DNA from: an uncultured Oscillospiraceae bacterium
Lineage (GTDB): Bacteria; Bacillota; Clostridia; Oscillospirales; Acutalibacteraceae
DNA: 12,208 nucleotides
Reading direction: 5' to 3'
Assembly (NCBI GenBank): GCA_905198295.1
Contig: CAJKBW010000084.1
Location: forward strand, 1 to 12,208
Shown: positions 5,652 to 12,208 of the stretch, piece after piece
How the letters are laid out: every line of letters starts with the position of its first letter
Numbering within the stretch: the first letter of the stretch is position 1
The notes under the pieces: model-generated
Told to the model about the DNA's origin: nothing
Databases searched by the model: none
Seen by the model: the letters and a program-made list of their open reading frames with translations, nothing else
Made by a program: the position numbers and the translations under genes

Positions 5652-6127
5652 ACTGGGGTATGGTGTTTGCCCTTCTGGGGGCGGCAATCGCAACGGCGTT
5701 TGCCGGAATCGGTTCGATCAAGGGCGTGGGCATGTCGACGGAGGCCGCGATGGGGGTGCTGTCGGAGGATTCCTCCAAATTTGGTAAAATGCTGGTTTTG
5801 GTGCTGCTGCCCGGCACGCAGGGGCTGTACGGCTTCATCGTGACCATCATGATGCTGATGAACATCGGCATTCTCGGCGGCAGCCCGGATATTTCCTTTT
5901 TCAAGGGTCTGCTGTATCTGGCCGCTTCGCTGCCGATCGGCATCGGCGGTATGATGTCCGGTATTGCGCAGGGCCGCGCCGCAGTGGCCGGTATTTCCCT
6001 GGTGGCGCAAAAGCCGGGCGATTTCTCGAAGGCGATGGTTTCGGTTACTCTGGTGGAAATCTATGCGCTGCTGGCGTTTCTGGTTTCGCTGCTGTCCACC
6101 ATCAATATTGCCGGTATGGCGATCTGA
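5648..6127 (+). CDS. ntpK: V-type ATPase subunit K (ring proteolipid, Na+-type)
   Basis: This 159-residue, four-helix proteolipid is a duplicated helical hairpin, the 16-kDa form used in V-type rings. GIGSIKGVGM (20-29) and GIAQGRAAVAGI (105-116) are the matching polar-loop motifs of the two halves. Only the second half has the ion-carrying carboxylate, E137 in LVEIYALL; in the first half the equivalent place is LLPGTQGLYGF. The residues that bind Na+ in E. hirae NtpK (L61, T64, Q65, Q110, E139, with Y68 hydrogen-bonded to the Glu) all have counterparts here: L54, T57, Q58, Q108, E137 and Y61. Na+ coupling is therefore predicted, not shown. The start codon overlaps the ntpI stop; AAGGAGGAAAAGG (5631-5643) is its ribosome site. 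A 42-nt gap leads to ntpE. Confidence 0.97.
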   Translation: MNWGMVFALLGAAIATAFAGIGSIKGVGMSTEAAMGVLSEDSSKFGKMLVLVLLPGTQGLYGFIVTIMMLMNIGILGGSPDISFFKGLLYLAASLPIGIGGMMSGIAQGRAAVAGISLVAQKPGDFSKAMVSVTLVEIYALLAFLVSLLSTINIAGMAI

Positions 6128-6169
6128 TCGCTATGGCACGCCAAGACGTACAGGAAAGAGGCGATTCGG

Positions 6170-6757
6170 ATGACCGGCGGAGATAAAATCGTTTCCTGCA
6201 TCGAAGCGGATGCGGAAAAACAGGCGCAGGAGATTCTGGCGGAAGCCGAGGCAAAAGCCGGAGCGCTGCTGGCACAGGCCGAAGGGCAGGCCGCGCAGCG
6301 TCGGGTGCAGGCACAGGATAGCGCGGAAAAGCAGGCACAGGCCATTATCCGGGCGGCGCGCTCCGGTGCGGCGCTGACGGTGCGCAACGCGCTGCTGCGC
6401 CGCCGCAGGGAGCTGATTGATGCGGCAATGGATGAGGCGGCCGAGTATATCCGGCAGCTGCCGGAGACGGAATATTTTGCTCAGCTCGCGCGTTTGGCGC
6501 GGGAGTCTGCGCTGCCCGGCGAGGGCGTTGTGCGGCTGAGTGCAGAGGATCTGGCGCGTATGCCGTCCGATTTTGTGCAGGCGGTTCAGCCGGATCGGGG
6601 AACGCTGCGGCTGGCGGAGGAGCCGGCGCCGTTTGACGGCGGCCTGCGGCTGGAATACGGCGAAATTGAAATCGATCTGAGCCTCGACGCCCTGCGCGCC
6701 GCCCGGCGCGAGGGGCTTGAGGATCTGCTTAACCGCGAACTGTTCGCGGAAGAATGA
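6170..6757 (+). CDS. ntpE: V-type ATPase subunit E (peripheral stalk)
   Basis: This 195-residue stator subunit partners the G/H subunit encoded by the first gene of the operon. Residues about 5-85 form an Ala/Glu/Gln-rich helix (AEKQAQEILAEAEAKAGALLAQAE). Residues about 95-195 form the globular C-terminal part, including the late FDGGLRLEYGEIEIDLSLDALRAARR segment that resembles the conserved GGVIV..G.I..N.T...R region of the family. The ribosome site GAAAGAGG (6154-6161) is 8 nt before the ATG. It lies 42 nt after ntpK and 28 nt before ntpC, as in other ntp operons. The N-terminal half is low-complexity in composition, so similarity should be judged on the C-terminal half. Confidence 0.92.
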   Translation: MTGGDKIVSCIEADAEKQAQEILAEAEAKAGALLAQAEGQAAQRRVQAQDSAEKQAQAIIRAARSGAALTVRNALLRRRRELIDAAMDEAAEYIRQLPETEYFAQLARLARESALPGEGVVRLSAEDLARMPSDFVQAVQPDRGTLRLAEEPAPFDGGLRLEYGEIEIDLSLDALRAARREGLEDLLNRELFAEE

Positions 6758-6785
6758 GGATTTCCGAAAGAAAGGGGGAACGCGC

Positions 6786-7751
6786 ATGGCGGTGTCCTAT
6801 GCGTTTGCCTGCGGGAGTGTCCGGGCGCGGGAAAGCGGCCTGCTGACCGCACAGGAGCGCGAGACGCTTCTGGCGCTGCGTACGCCGGAGCAGCTGACTG
6901 CGGCGCTGCGGGACCGCGGCTGGGGAGACGCGGCCGGGCTTGCCGAGGGGGAAGAACTGCTGAGGCAGGAGAATGCCCGGCTGTGGGATTACCTGCGCGG
7001 CGTCACGCCGGATTTTTCCCTGTACGACGCGTTCCTCGTCCGGCAGGATTATCACAATCTGAAAGCGACCATCAAAGGGGTGCTGTCCGGGCGCGCATAC
7101 GCCCACCTGCTGCTGGAGCCGGCGACAGTGAGCGCTGACCTGCTGCGCGAGGCGGTGGAAACCCGGAAATTCTCGCTGCTGCCCGAAGGGATGGCGCAGG
7201 CGGCTGAGAAAGCATACGACCGTCTGGCGCATGCCGCTGACCCGCAGGGCTGCGACAGCCTTCTCGACCATGCGGCGATGGCCGCACAGCGGCAGGCGGC
7301 GCAGGCTTCACGGGTGGCGCTTTTGTGCGAATACATCGATATTCAGATTTTTTATCAGGATGCACGCATCGCGCTGCGCGCAGCGCGATGCGGAAAGGAT
7401 ACAGCGTTTCTCAAAGAAGCGCTGTGCGATCCGGATCCGGAGCTGATCCGTGCGGCGTCTGCAGGGGAAGACGAAGTGCTCGGCTGGCTCGAGCGCACCG
7501 ATCGTTGGGGCAGCCGGCAGGCTGCCGAGCTTTACCGAAAATCGCCCTCGCAGTTTGAAAAGTTCGCGGAGGATCAGGCGATGGCCTGCATCCGTCGCGG
7601 CAGGCAGGCTACCCTCGGACCGGAACCGCTGCTCGGCTATCTGGCCGCCAGGGAAACGGAAATCCGTACCATGCGTCTGCTGTACTCCGGGCTGCGTGCG
7701 GGCCGGAGCGAGGCGGATATCCGGGAAAGGATGAGGGAGCTGTATGGCTAG
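6786..7751 (+). CDS. ntpC: V-type ATPase subunit C (subunit d, rotor socket)
   Basis: The 321-residue protein joins the central D-F shaft to the membrane ring; the family is usually about 320-350 residues and all-helical. Family-like segments are AVSYAFACGSVRARESGLLT at the N-terminus, LYDAFLVRQDYHNLKATIKG (about residues 80-99, matching the NLK pattern of the family) and the C-terminal EPLLGYLAARETEIRTMRLLYSGL. The start is ATG 6786, with AAAGGGGG (6771-6778) 7 nt upstream. The open frame extends to a TTG at 6717, but that would overlap ntpE and has no ribosome site. The stop overlaps the ntpG start by 8 nt. Confidence 0.95.
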   Translation: MAVSYAFACGSVRARESGLLTAQERETLLALRTPEQLTAALRDRGWGDAAGLAEGEELLRQENARLWDYLRGVTPDFSLYDAFLVRQDYHNLKATIKGVLSGRAYAHLLLEPATVSADLLREAVETRKFSLLPEGMAQAAEKAYDRLAHAADPQGCDSLLDHAAMAAQRQAAQASRVALLCEYIDIQIFYQDARIALRAARCGKDTAFLKEALCDPDPELIRAASAGEDEVLGWLERTDRWGSRQAAELYRKSPSQFEKFAEDQAMACIRRGRQATLGPEPLLGYLAARETEIRTMRLLYSGLRAGRSEADIRERMRELYG

Positions 7752-8082
7752 AGTGGCGGTTATGGGCGATACCGAAAGCATCAAGGGCTTTGCCGTCCTC
7801 GGGCTGGATATTTTTCCCTGCGACCACGAGGAAGAGGCCGGCCCGCTGTTCCGCCGGCTGACTTCGGGCGGGGAATACGGCGTGGTGTTTTTGACCGAGC
7901 GGCTGTTTGTGCTGCTGGAAAAGGACGTTAAGCGGCTGGATGACCAGCTGCTGCCGGCGGTCATCCCGATTCCGGGCGTGACCGGCGATACCGGCGTGGG
8001 GATCCGGCGGCTGAGCGAATCGGTGGAGCGGGCCGTGGGTTCGGACATTATTTTCGGAGGAAAGGACCGGATGGGAGTATGA
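7744..8082 (+). CDS. ntpG: V-type ATPase subunit F (NtpG, central shaft)
   Basis: This 112-residue protein has the size and fold pattern of the small Rossmann-like F subunit that binds subunit D in the rotor. It opens with a strand MARVAVMGDTESIKGFAVLG, which carries the family's GD..(S/T)..GF.L.G pattern. The middle strand YGVVFLTERLF is typical, and the end shows PAVIPIPG. GAGGGAG (7732-7738) is the ribosome site. The gene overlaps the end of ntpC by 8 nt and the start of ntpA by 4 nt, so three cistrons are physically coupled. It is slightly longer than the roughly 100-residue E. hirae protein. Confidence 0.95.
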   Translation: MARVAVMGDTESIKGFAVLGLDIFPCDHEEEAGPLFRRLTSGGEYGVVFLTERLFVLLEKDVKRLDDQLLPAVIPIPGVTGDTGVGIRRLSESVERAVGSDIIFGGKDRMGV

Positions 8083-9851
8083 CAACGGGTACCATCACCA
8101 AAGTGGCCGGGCCGCTGGTTATCGCAGAGGGCATGCGTGAGGCAAACATGTTCGATGTCGTGCGGGTCAGCGGGCAGCGCCTGATCGGCGAAATTATCGA
8201 GATGCACGGTGATCGTGCGTCCATTCAGGTATACGAGGAAACTTCCGGTCTCGGTCCGGGCGAAGCGGTGGAATCCACCGGACAGCCGCTGAGCGTCGAG
8301 CTTGGTCCCGGCCTGATCGGCACCATTTTTGACGGTATCCAGCGTCCGCTGGCCGAAATCATGAGGGTCAGCGGCACCAACCTGCACCGCGGGGTGGAGG
8401 TGCCGTCGCTGTCCCGGGAAAAGCGCTGGCATTTTACGCCGTCCATGCAGGCCGGCGACGCGGTGCGAGGCGGTGACGTGCTCGGCACGGTACAGGAAAC
8501 GCCGGTCGTGCTGCATAAAATTCTCGCCCCCAACGGCATCGTCGGCACAGTGGCTGATCTGGCGGAGGGGGATTACACGGTGGATGCCGTGATCGGGCAT
8601 ATCACTTCGGCCAACGGCGGCGAAATACCGGTACGGCTGATGCAGAGCTGGCCGGTGCGGGTCGGCCGGCCGTACAAGCGCAAGCTATCGCCGGACATTC
8701 CGCTGGTGACCGGGCAGCGGGTGATCGATACCTTGTTCCCGATCGCCAAGGGCGGCGTCGCGGCGGTGCCGGGACCGTTTGGCTCAGGCAAAACGGTGGT
8801 GCAGCACCAGCTGGCCAAATGGGCGGCGGCGGATATCATCGTCTATATCGGCTGCGGGGAGCGCGGCAACGAGATGACCGACGTGCTCAACGAATTCCCG
8901 GAACTTAAGGATCCGCGCACCGGAAATTCCCTGATGGAGCGCACGGTGCTTATCGCCAACACCTCGGATATGCCGGTGGCGGCGCGGGAAGCATCGATCT
9001 ACACGGGCATCACTATTGCCGAATACTTCCGCGACATGGGTTACACCGTTGCGCTGATGGCGGATTCCACCTCGCGCTGGGCGGAGGCGCTGCGCGAGAT
9101 GTCGGGACGGCTGGAAGAGATGCCCGGCGAGGAGGGCTACCCAGCCTACCTCGGCAGCCGGCTTGCGCAGTTTTATGAGCGCGCCGGCCGGGTCATCGTC
9201 AACGGCGAGGGGGAAACCGAAGGGGCGCTGTCGGTTATCGGCGCGGTATCCCCTCCGGGCGGCGATATCTCTGAACCGGTTTCGCAGGCGACCCTGCGCA
9301 TCGTCAAGGTGTTCTGGGGGCTCGATTCTTCACTGGCCTATAAGCGGCATTTCCCGGCGGTCAACTGGCTGACGAGCTACTCGCTGTACGCGGATTCGCT
9401 CGCGGGCTGGTTCAACGAAAATGTGCGGGACGACTGGTACGCCCTGCGCGGCCGGCTGATGGGTCTTCTGCAGGAGGAGGCAGAGCTGGAGGAGATTGTG
9501 CGGCTGGTAGGCATGGATGCGCTGTCTGCGCCCGACCGGCTCAAGCTGGAGGCGGCGCGCTCGATCCGTGAGGATTACCTGCATCAGAATGCTTTTCACG
9601 ATACCGATACCTATACTTCGCTCGACAAGCAGTACCTGATGATGACCGCTATTCTTGGTTTTTACGACAAGGCACAGGCGGCGCTCACGCAGGGGCTGGA
9701 TATCGATACCATTGTGGAACTGCCGGCGCGTGAGCGCATCGGCCGCTTGAAATACGCTGCCGAAAGTCATGCGGCAGAGGAATTTTCCGCCTGCATGGCG
9801 CATCTCGATGAGGAGCTTGCGCAGGCACTCAAGGCGGCACAGGCGGAATGA
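8079..9851 (+). CDS. ntpA: V-type ATPase catalytic subunit A
   Basis: The 590-residue subunit hydrolyses or makes ATP in the A3B3 head. The N-terminal beta-barrel (about 1-75) is followed by the bulge domain specific to A subunits (about 110-185, LAPNGIVGTVADLAEGDYTV). The Walker A motif GPFGSGKT is at residues 232-239, with K238. The catalytic glutamate lies in GERGNE at 260-265 (E261). Both numbers equal those of E. hirae NtpA. The Walker B/SRWAEA region (VALMADSTSRWAEALRE) and GEEGYPAYLGSRLAQFYERAG follow, then a helical C-terminus. The start codon overlaps the ntpG stop (ATGA); GGAGG at 8056-8060 and GGGAG at 8073-8077 precede it. The gene is complete with no missing catalytic residue. 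The next gene begins 34 nt after the stop. Confidence 0.98.
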   Translation: MTTGTITKVAGPLVIAEGMREANMFDVVRVSGQRLIGEIIEMHGDRASIQVYEETSGLGPGEAVESTGQPLSVELGPGLIGTIFDGIQRPLAEIMRVSGTNLHRGVEVPSLSREKRWHFTPSMQAGDAVRGGDVLGTVQETPVVLHKILAPNGIVGTVADLAEGDYTVDAVIGHITSANGGEIPVRLMQSWPVRVGRPYKRKLSPDIPLVTGQRVIDTLFPIAKGGVAAVPGPFGSGKTVVQHQLAKWAAADIIVYIGCGERGNEMTDVLNEFPELKDPRTGNSLMERTVLIANTSDMPVAAREASIYTGITIAEYFRDMGYTVALMADSTSRWAEALREMSGRLEEMPGEEGYPAYLGSRLAQFYERAGRVIVNGEGETEGALSVIGAVSPPGGDISEPVSQATLRIVKVFWGLDSSLAYKRHFPAVNWLTSYSLYADSLAGWFNENVRDDWYALRGRLMGLLQEEAELEEIVRLVGMDALSAPDRLKLEAARSIREDYLHQNAFHDTDTYTSLDKQYLMMTAILGFYDKAQAALTQGLDIDTIVELPARERIGRLKYAAESHAAEEFSACMAHLDEELAQALKAAQAE

Positions 9852-9885
9852 CGCCAAACTGAATCCGGAAAGGCAGGAGAGGGCC

Positions 9886-11265
9886 ATGCCCAAGGAATAT
9901 CGTACCATCCGTGAGGTGGCGGGACCGCTGATGATGATCAGCGATGTGGACAACGTCAAATTCAATGAACTCGGCGAGATTGAGCTGCCCAGCGGCGAAA
10001 CCCGCCGCTGCCGCGTGCTGGAGGTGGATGGCTCCAACGCGCTCGTGCAGCTGTTTGAAAGCGCGGCGGGCATCAATCTGGCCAACTCCAAGGTGCGCTT
10101 TCTGGGGCGGTCGATGGAGTTGCCGGTGTCGCCGGATATGCTCTCCCGCGTATTCGACGGGCTCGGACGGCCGATCGACGGCGGCCCGGAGATTATCCCG
10201 GAAAAGCGGCTGGATGTCAACGGCACGCCGATGAATCCGGCGGCGCGCAACTATCCGCAGGAATTCATTCAGACCGGCGTGTCCGCCATCGACGGCTTGA
10301 ACACACTGGTGCGCGGCCAGAAGCTGCCGATTTTCTCGGCCTCCGGCCTGCCGCATGCCAACCTCGCCGCCCAGATTGCCCGGCAGGCGACAGTGCGTTC
10401 GGACGGCGGCGAGGGCAGCCAGTTTGCGGTGGTGTTCGCCGCGATGGGCATCACCTTTGAGGAATCCAACTATTTCGTCGAATCTTTCCGGGAAACCGGC
10501 GCGATCGATCGCACGGTGATGTTCGTCAACCTCGCGAACGATCCGGCCATCGAGCGTATCGCGACCCCGAAAATGGCGCTGACCGCCGCGGAATACCTGG
10601 CTTTCGATCTTGGCATGCAGGTGCTGGTTATTATGACCGACATCACCAACTACGCCGACGCGCTGCGCGAGGTTTCGGCCGCGCGCAAGGAGGTGCCCGG
10701 AAGACGCGGCTATCCCGGCTATATGTATACCGACCTTGCGACGCTGTACGAGCGGGCCGGCCGGCTCAAGGGCAAGGACGGCTCGATCACCCTGATCCCG
10801 ATCCTGACCATGCCGGAGGATGACAAAACCCATCCGATTCCCGATCTAACCGGGTACATCACCGAAGGGCAGATTATTTTGAGCCGCGAGCTGTACCGCA
10901 AGGGGATCACGCCGCCGATCGACGTGCTGCCTTCGCTGTCCCGTCTCAAAGACAAGGGCATCGGAAAGGGACGCACCCGCGAGGATCACGCGAGCACGAT
11001 GAACCAGCTGTTCGCGGCGTATGCCCGCGGCAAGGACGCCAAGGAGCTGATGGTCATCCTCGGCGAGGCGGCGCTGACCAGCATCGATAAGCTGTATGCG
11101 GAGTTTGCCGACCGGTTTGAGAAGGAATACGTTTCGCAGGGCTATAACACCAACCGCAGTGTGGAGGAAACACTGGATCTCGGCTGGAAGCTTCTGTCCA
11201 TTCTGCCGCGCAGCGAGCTCAAGCGGATCGGCGACGATATGCTTGACCGATATTACGGCAAATAA
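9886..11265 (+). CDS. ntpB: V-type ATPase non-catalytic subunit B
   Basis: The 459-residue subunit alternates with A in the head. The usual P-loop is replaced by SASGLPHANLAAQIARQATV (about residues 150-169), the normal state for B subunits, which do not hydrolyse ATP. The arginine finger that reaches into the A active site is R353 in LPSLSRLKDKGIGKGRTREDH, equivalent to R350 of E. hirae. Other signatures are ALREVSAARKEVPGRRGYPGYMYTDLATLYERAGR and the C-terminal SILPRSELKRI. ATG 9886 is chosen because AGGAGAGGG (9875-9883) lies just upstream. The frame is open back to 9769, but that would overlap ntpA with no ribosome site. It ends 28 nt before ntpD. Confidence 0.98.
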   Translation: MPKEYRTIREVAGPLMMISDVDNVKFNELGEIELPSGETRRCRVLEVDGSNALVQLFESAAGINLANSKVRFLGRSMELPVSPDMLSRVFDGLGRPIDGGPEIIPEKRLDVNGTPMNPAARNYPQEFIQTGVSAIDGLNTLVRGQKLPIFSASGLPHANLAAQIARQATVRSDGGEGSQFAVVFAAMGITFEESNYFVESFRETGAIDRTVMFVNLANDPAIERIATPKMALTAAEYLAFDLGMQVLVIMTDITNYADALREVSAARKEVPGRRGYPGYMYTDLATLYERAGRLKGKDGSITLIPILTMPEDDKTHPIPDLTGYITEGQIILSRELYRKGITPPIDVLPSLSRLKDKGIGKGRTREDHASTMNQLFAAYARGKDAKELMVILGEAALTSIDKLYAEFADRFEKEYVSQGYNTNRSVEETLDLGWKLLSILPRSELKRIGDDMLDRYYGK

Positions 11266-11293
11266 GCACACAACGGCAAGGAGGTGACCGCCG

Positions 11294-11947
11294 GTGGCGG
11301 TGATGAACGTCAATCCCACCCGCATGGAGCTCACCCGGCTGAAAAAGCAGCTGAATACCGCGCTGCGCGGGCACAAGCTGCTCAAGGACAAGCGGGATGA
11401 ACTGATGCGGCAGTTCCTGGAGCGTATCCGGGAGAACAAGGTGCTGCGCGAGCGGGTAGAGCAGGGCATACGCGAGGCCAACAGCCATTTTGTGCTTGCC
11501 AGCGCGGTGATGCAGAAAGAGGTCATGGATACTGCGCTGCTTTCGCCGCGGCAGGAGGTATATCTCGAAACGGCGGTGCGCAACGTGATGAGCGTGGAAA
11601 TTCCGACGTTTTCCCTGACCACCCGCACGGCGGATGAGGCTGACCGGTATTCCTACGGCTTCGCGTTTACCTCTTTCGAGCTGGACGGGGCGGTGGAAAA
11701 TCTGGCGGAGCTGCTGCCGGAGCTGCTGCGGCTTGCGGAAGTGGAGAAAGCCACCCAGCGTATGGCGGCCGAGATCGAAAAGACTCGGCGGCGGGTCAAT
11801 GCCCTTGAGCATGTGATGATCCCGCGGCTGCAGGAAACCATCCGCTTTATCACCATGAAGCTCGAGGAAAACGACCGCGCCAGCCGCACCCGGCTGATGA
11901 AGGTCAAGGATATGATGCTCGAAAAAGCGCATCACTATCACGTATGA
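11294..11947 (+). CDS. ntpD: V-type ATPase subunit D (central rotor shaft)
   Basis: The 217-residue protein is the coiled-coil axle that turns inside A3B3 and binds subunit F. The N-terminal helix NVNPTRMELTRLKKQLNTAL and the C-terminal helix (KTRRRVNALEHVMIPRLQETI) are the conserved arms of the family's long antiparallel coiled coil. The less conserved middle (about residues 60-140) forms the part that meets the F and d subunits. The start is GTG 11294: AAGGAGGTGA (11278-11287), a full-strength ribosome site, lies 6 nt upstream, whereas ATG 11303 would be 15 nt away. It is the last gene of the operon; a terminator begins 6 nt after the stop. No ntpH or ntpJ (K+ transporter) gene follows. Confidence 0.97.
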   Translation: MAVMNVNPTRMELTRLKKQLNTALRGHKLLKDKRDELMRQFLERIRENKVLRERVEQGIREANSHFVLASAVMQKEVMDTALLSPRQEVYLETAVRNVMSVEIPTFSLTTRTADEADRYSYGFAFTSFELDGAVENLAELLPELLRLAEVEKATQRMAAEIEKTRRRVNALEHVMIPRLQETIRFITMKLEENDRASRTRLMKVKDMMLEKAHHYHV

Positions 11948-11952
11948 AACGG

Positions 11953-11984
11953 GCCTCCCGGTCACAGCCGGGAGGCTTTTGGTT
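11953..11984 (+). terminator. Terminator of the V-ATPase operon
   Basis: A perfect 9-bp stem GCCTCCCGG/CCGGGAGGC (11953-11961 with 11968-11976) with a 6-nt loop is followed by TTTTGGTTT. It starts 6 nt after the ntpD stop. Confidence 0.95.
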
Positions 11985-12091
11985 TGCGTAAAGCGGAAAC
12001 AGGCTGCCGGGCATTGCAGGCTCTTTACCGGCCGCGGGGCGAACCGGTTTGCGCAAGGGTGTATCTTTCCGAAGAATTGCCCGGCAGATTA

Positions 12092-12120
12092 TTGACTTGA
12101 GGAGAACGGCAGGGTAAAAT
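12092..12120 (+). promoter_or_regulatory. Outward promoter for a gene beyond the window
   Basis: TTGACT (12092-12097) and TAAAAT (12115-12120) each match five of six consensus bases with a 17-bp spacer. Transcription would start near 12127. The 80 nt that follow contain only two very short frames (ATG 12142 and ATG 12173, ending after 7 and 3 codons), so the served gene lies past 12208. Between the operon terminator and this promoter (11985-12091) no gene or clear structure was seen. Confidence 0.78.
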
Positions 12121-12208
12121 AGCGGTAACGCAGATTTTGTCATGATTTTGCGAAAGGCACTGTAAAGTAAAAATGAAAAAGTAGAACCCGAAAGCACAGA
12201 AAAACTCT

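Noticed and set aside
7308..8600. 430-residue minus-strand frame, and a similar one at 9829-10833
   Set aside because: Both are antisense to well-identified ATPase genes and have no ribosome sites or family resemblance.
12142..12165. Seven-codon leader peptide after the last promoter
   Set aside because: It has no ribosome site and no run of one amino acid's codons or attenuator structure inside the window, so it is probably chance.

Overview
The window looks like a chromosomal segment from a moderately GC-rich Gram-positive anaerobe of the Clostridia, plausibly the Oscillospiraceae/Ruminococcaceae. This rests on the gene content: a one-step meso-diaminopimelate dehydrogenase, an Enterococcus-type ntp V-ATPase operon with sodium-site residues, and a PVIPLPNPGEGGPV-repeat DUF4397 protein. 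Strong AGGAGG-type ribosome binding sites, SigA-type promoters and GC-hairpin/T-run terminators agree. The assignment to family is inference. Every supported gene is on the + strand.

Layout. Positions 26-286 carry two serine tRNAs, tRNA-Ser(UGA) and tRNA-Ser(GCU), both with encoded CCA and closed by an intrinsic terminator. Positions 320-660 have no gene but hold an 11-bp inverted repeat, a palindrome, a tRNA-3'-end-like stretch and a probable terminator. A perfect-consensus promoter (TTGACA-17 bp-TATAAT) at 664-692 drives ddh (733-1719), which is followed by two tandem terminators. A lone gene at 1983-2909 encodes a 308-residue protein with 3.5 proline-rich 23-residue repeats and two DUF4397-like halves. 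Its Shine-Dalgarno lies 29 nt from its ATG, and a perfect 8-bp hairpin between them would bring the two to about 9 nt. A stretch without a gene and a terminator follow (2910-3169).

From 3241 to 11984 the window holds one complete operon for a V/A-type ATPase, in the order F-I-K-E-C-G-A-B-D known from Enterococcus hirae. A (catalytic) and B (non-catalytic) form the head. D, G (subunit F) and C (subunit d) form the central shaft. E and F (subunit G/H) form the peripheral stalks. I (subunit a) and K (the ring proteolipid) form the membrane motor. K keeps the residues that bind Na+ in E. hirae NtpK, so the enzyme is predicted to couple ATP to Na+ transport. Genes are overlapping or closely spaced, and the operon ends in a strong terminator. 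The last 220 bases carry a good outward-facing promoter for a gene beyond the window.

Most of the window is ordinary and well explained. The least ordinary features are the hairpin-spaced ribosome binding site and repeat structure of the DUF4397 gene, and the unexplained intergenic element at about 360-475.
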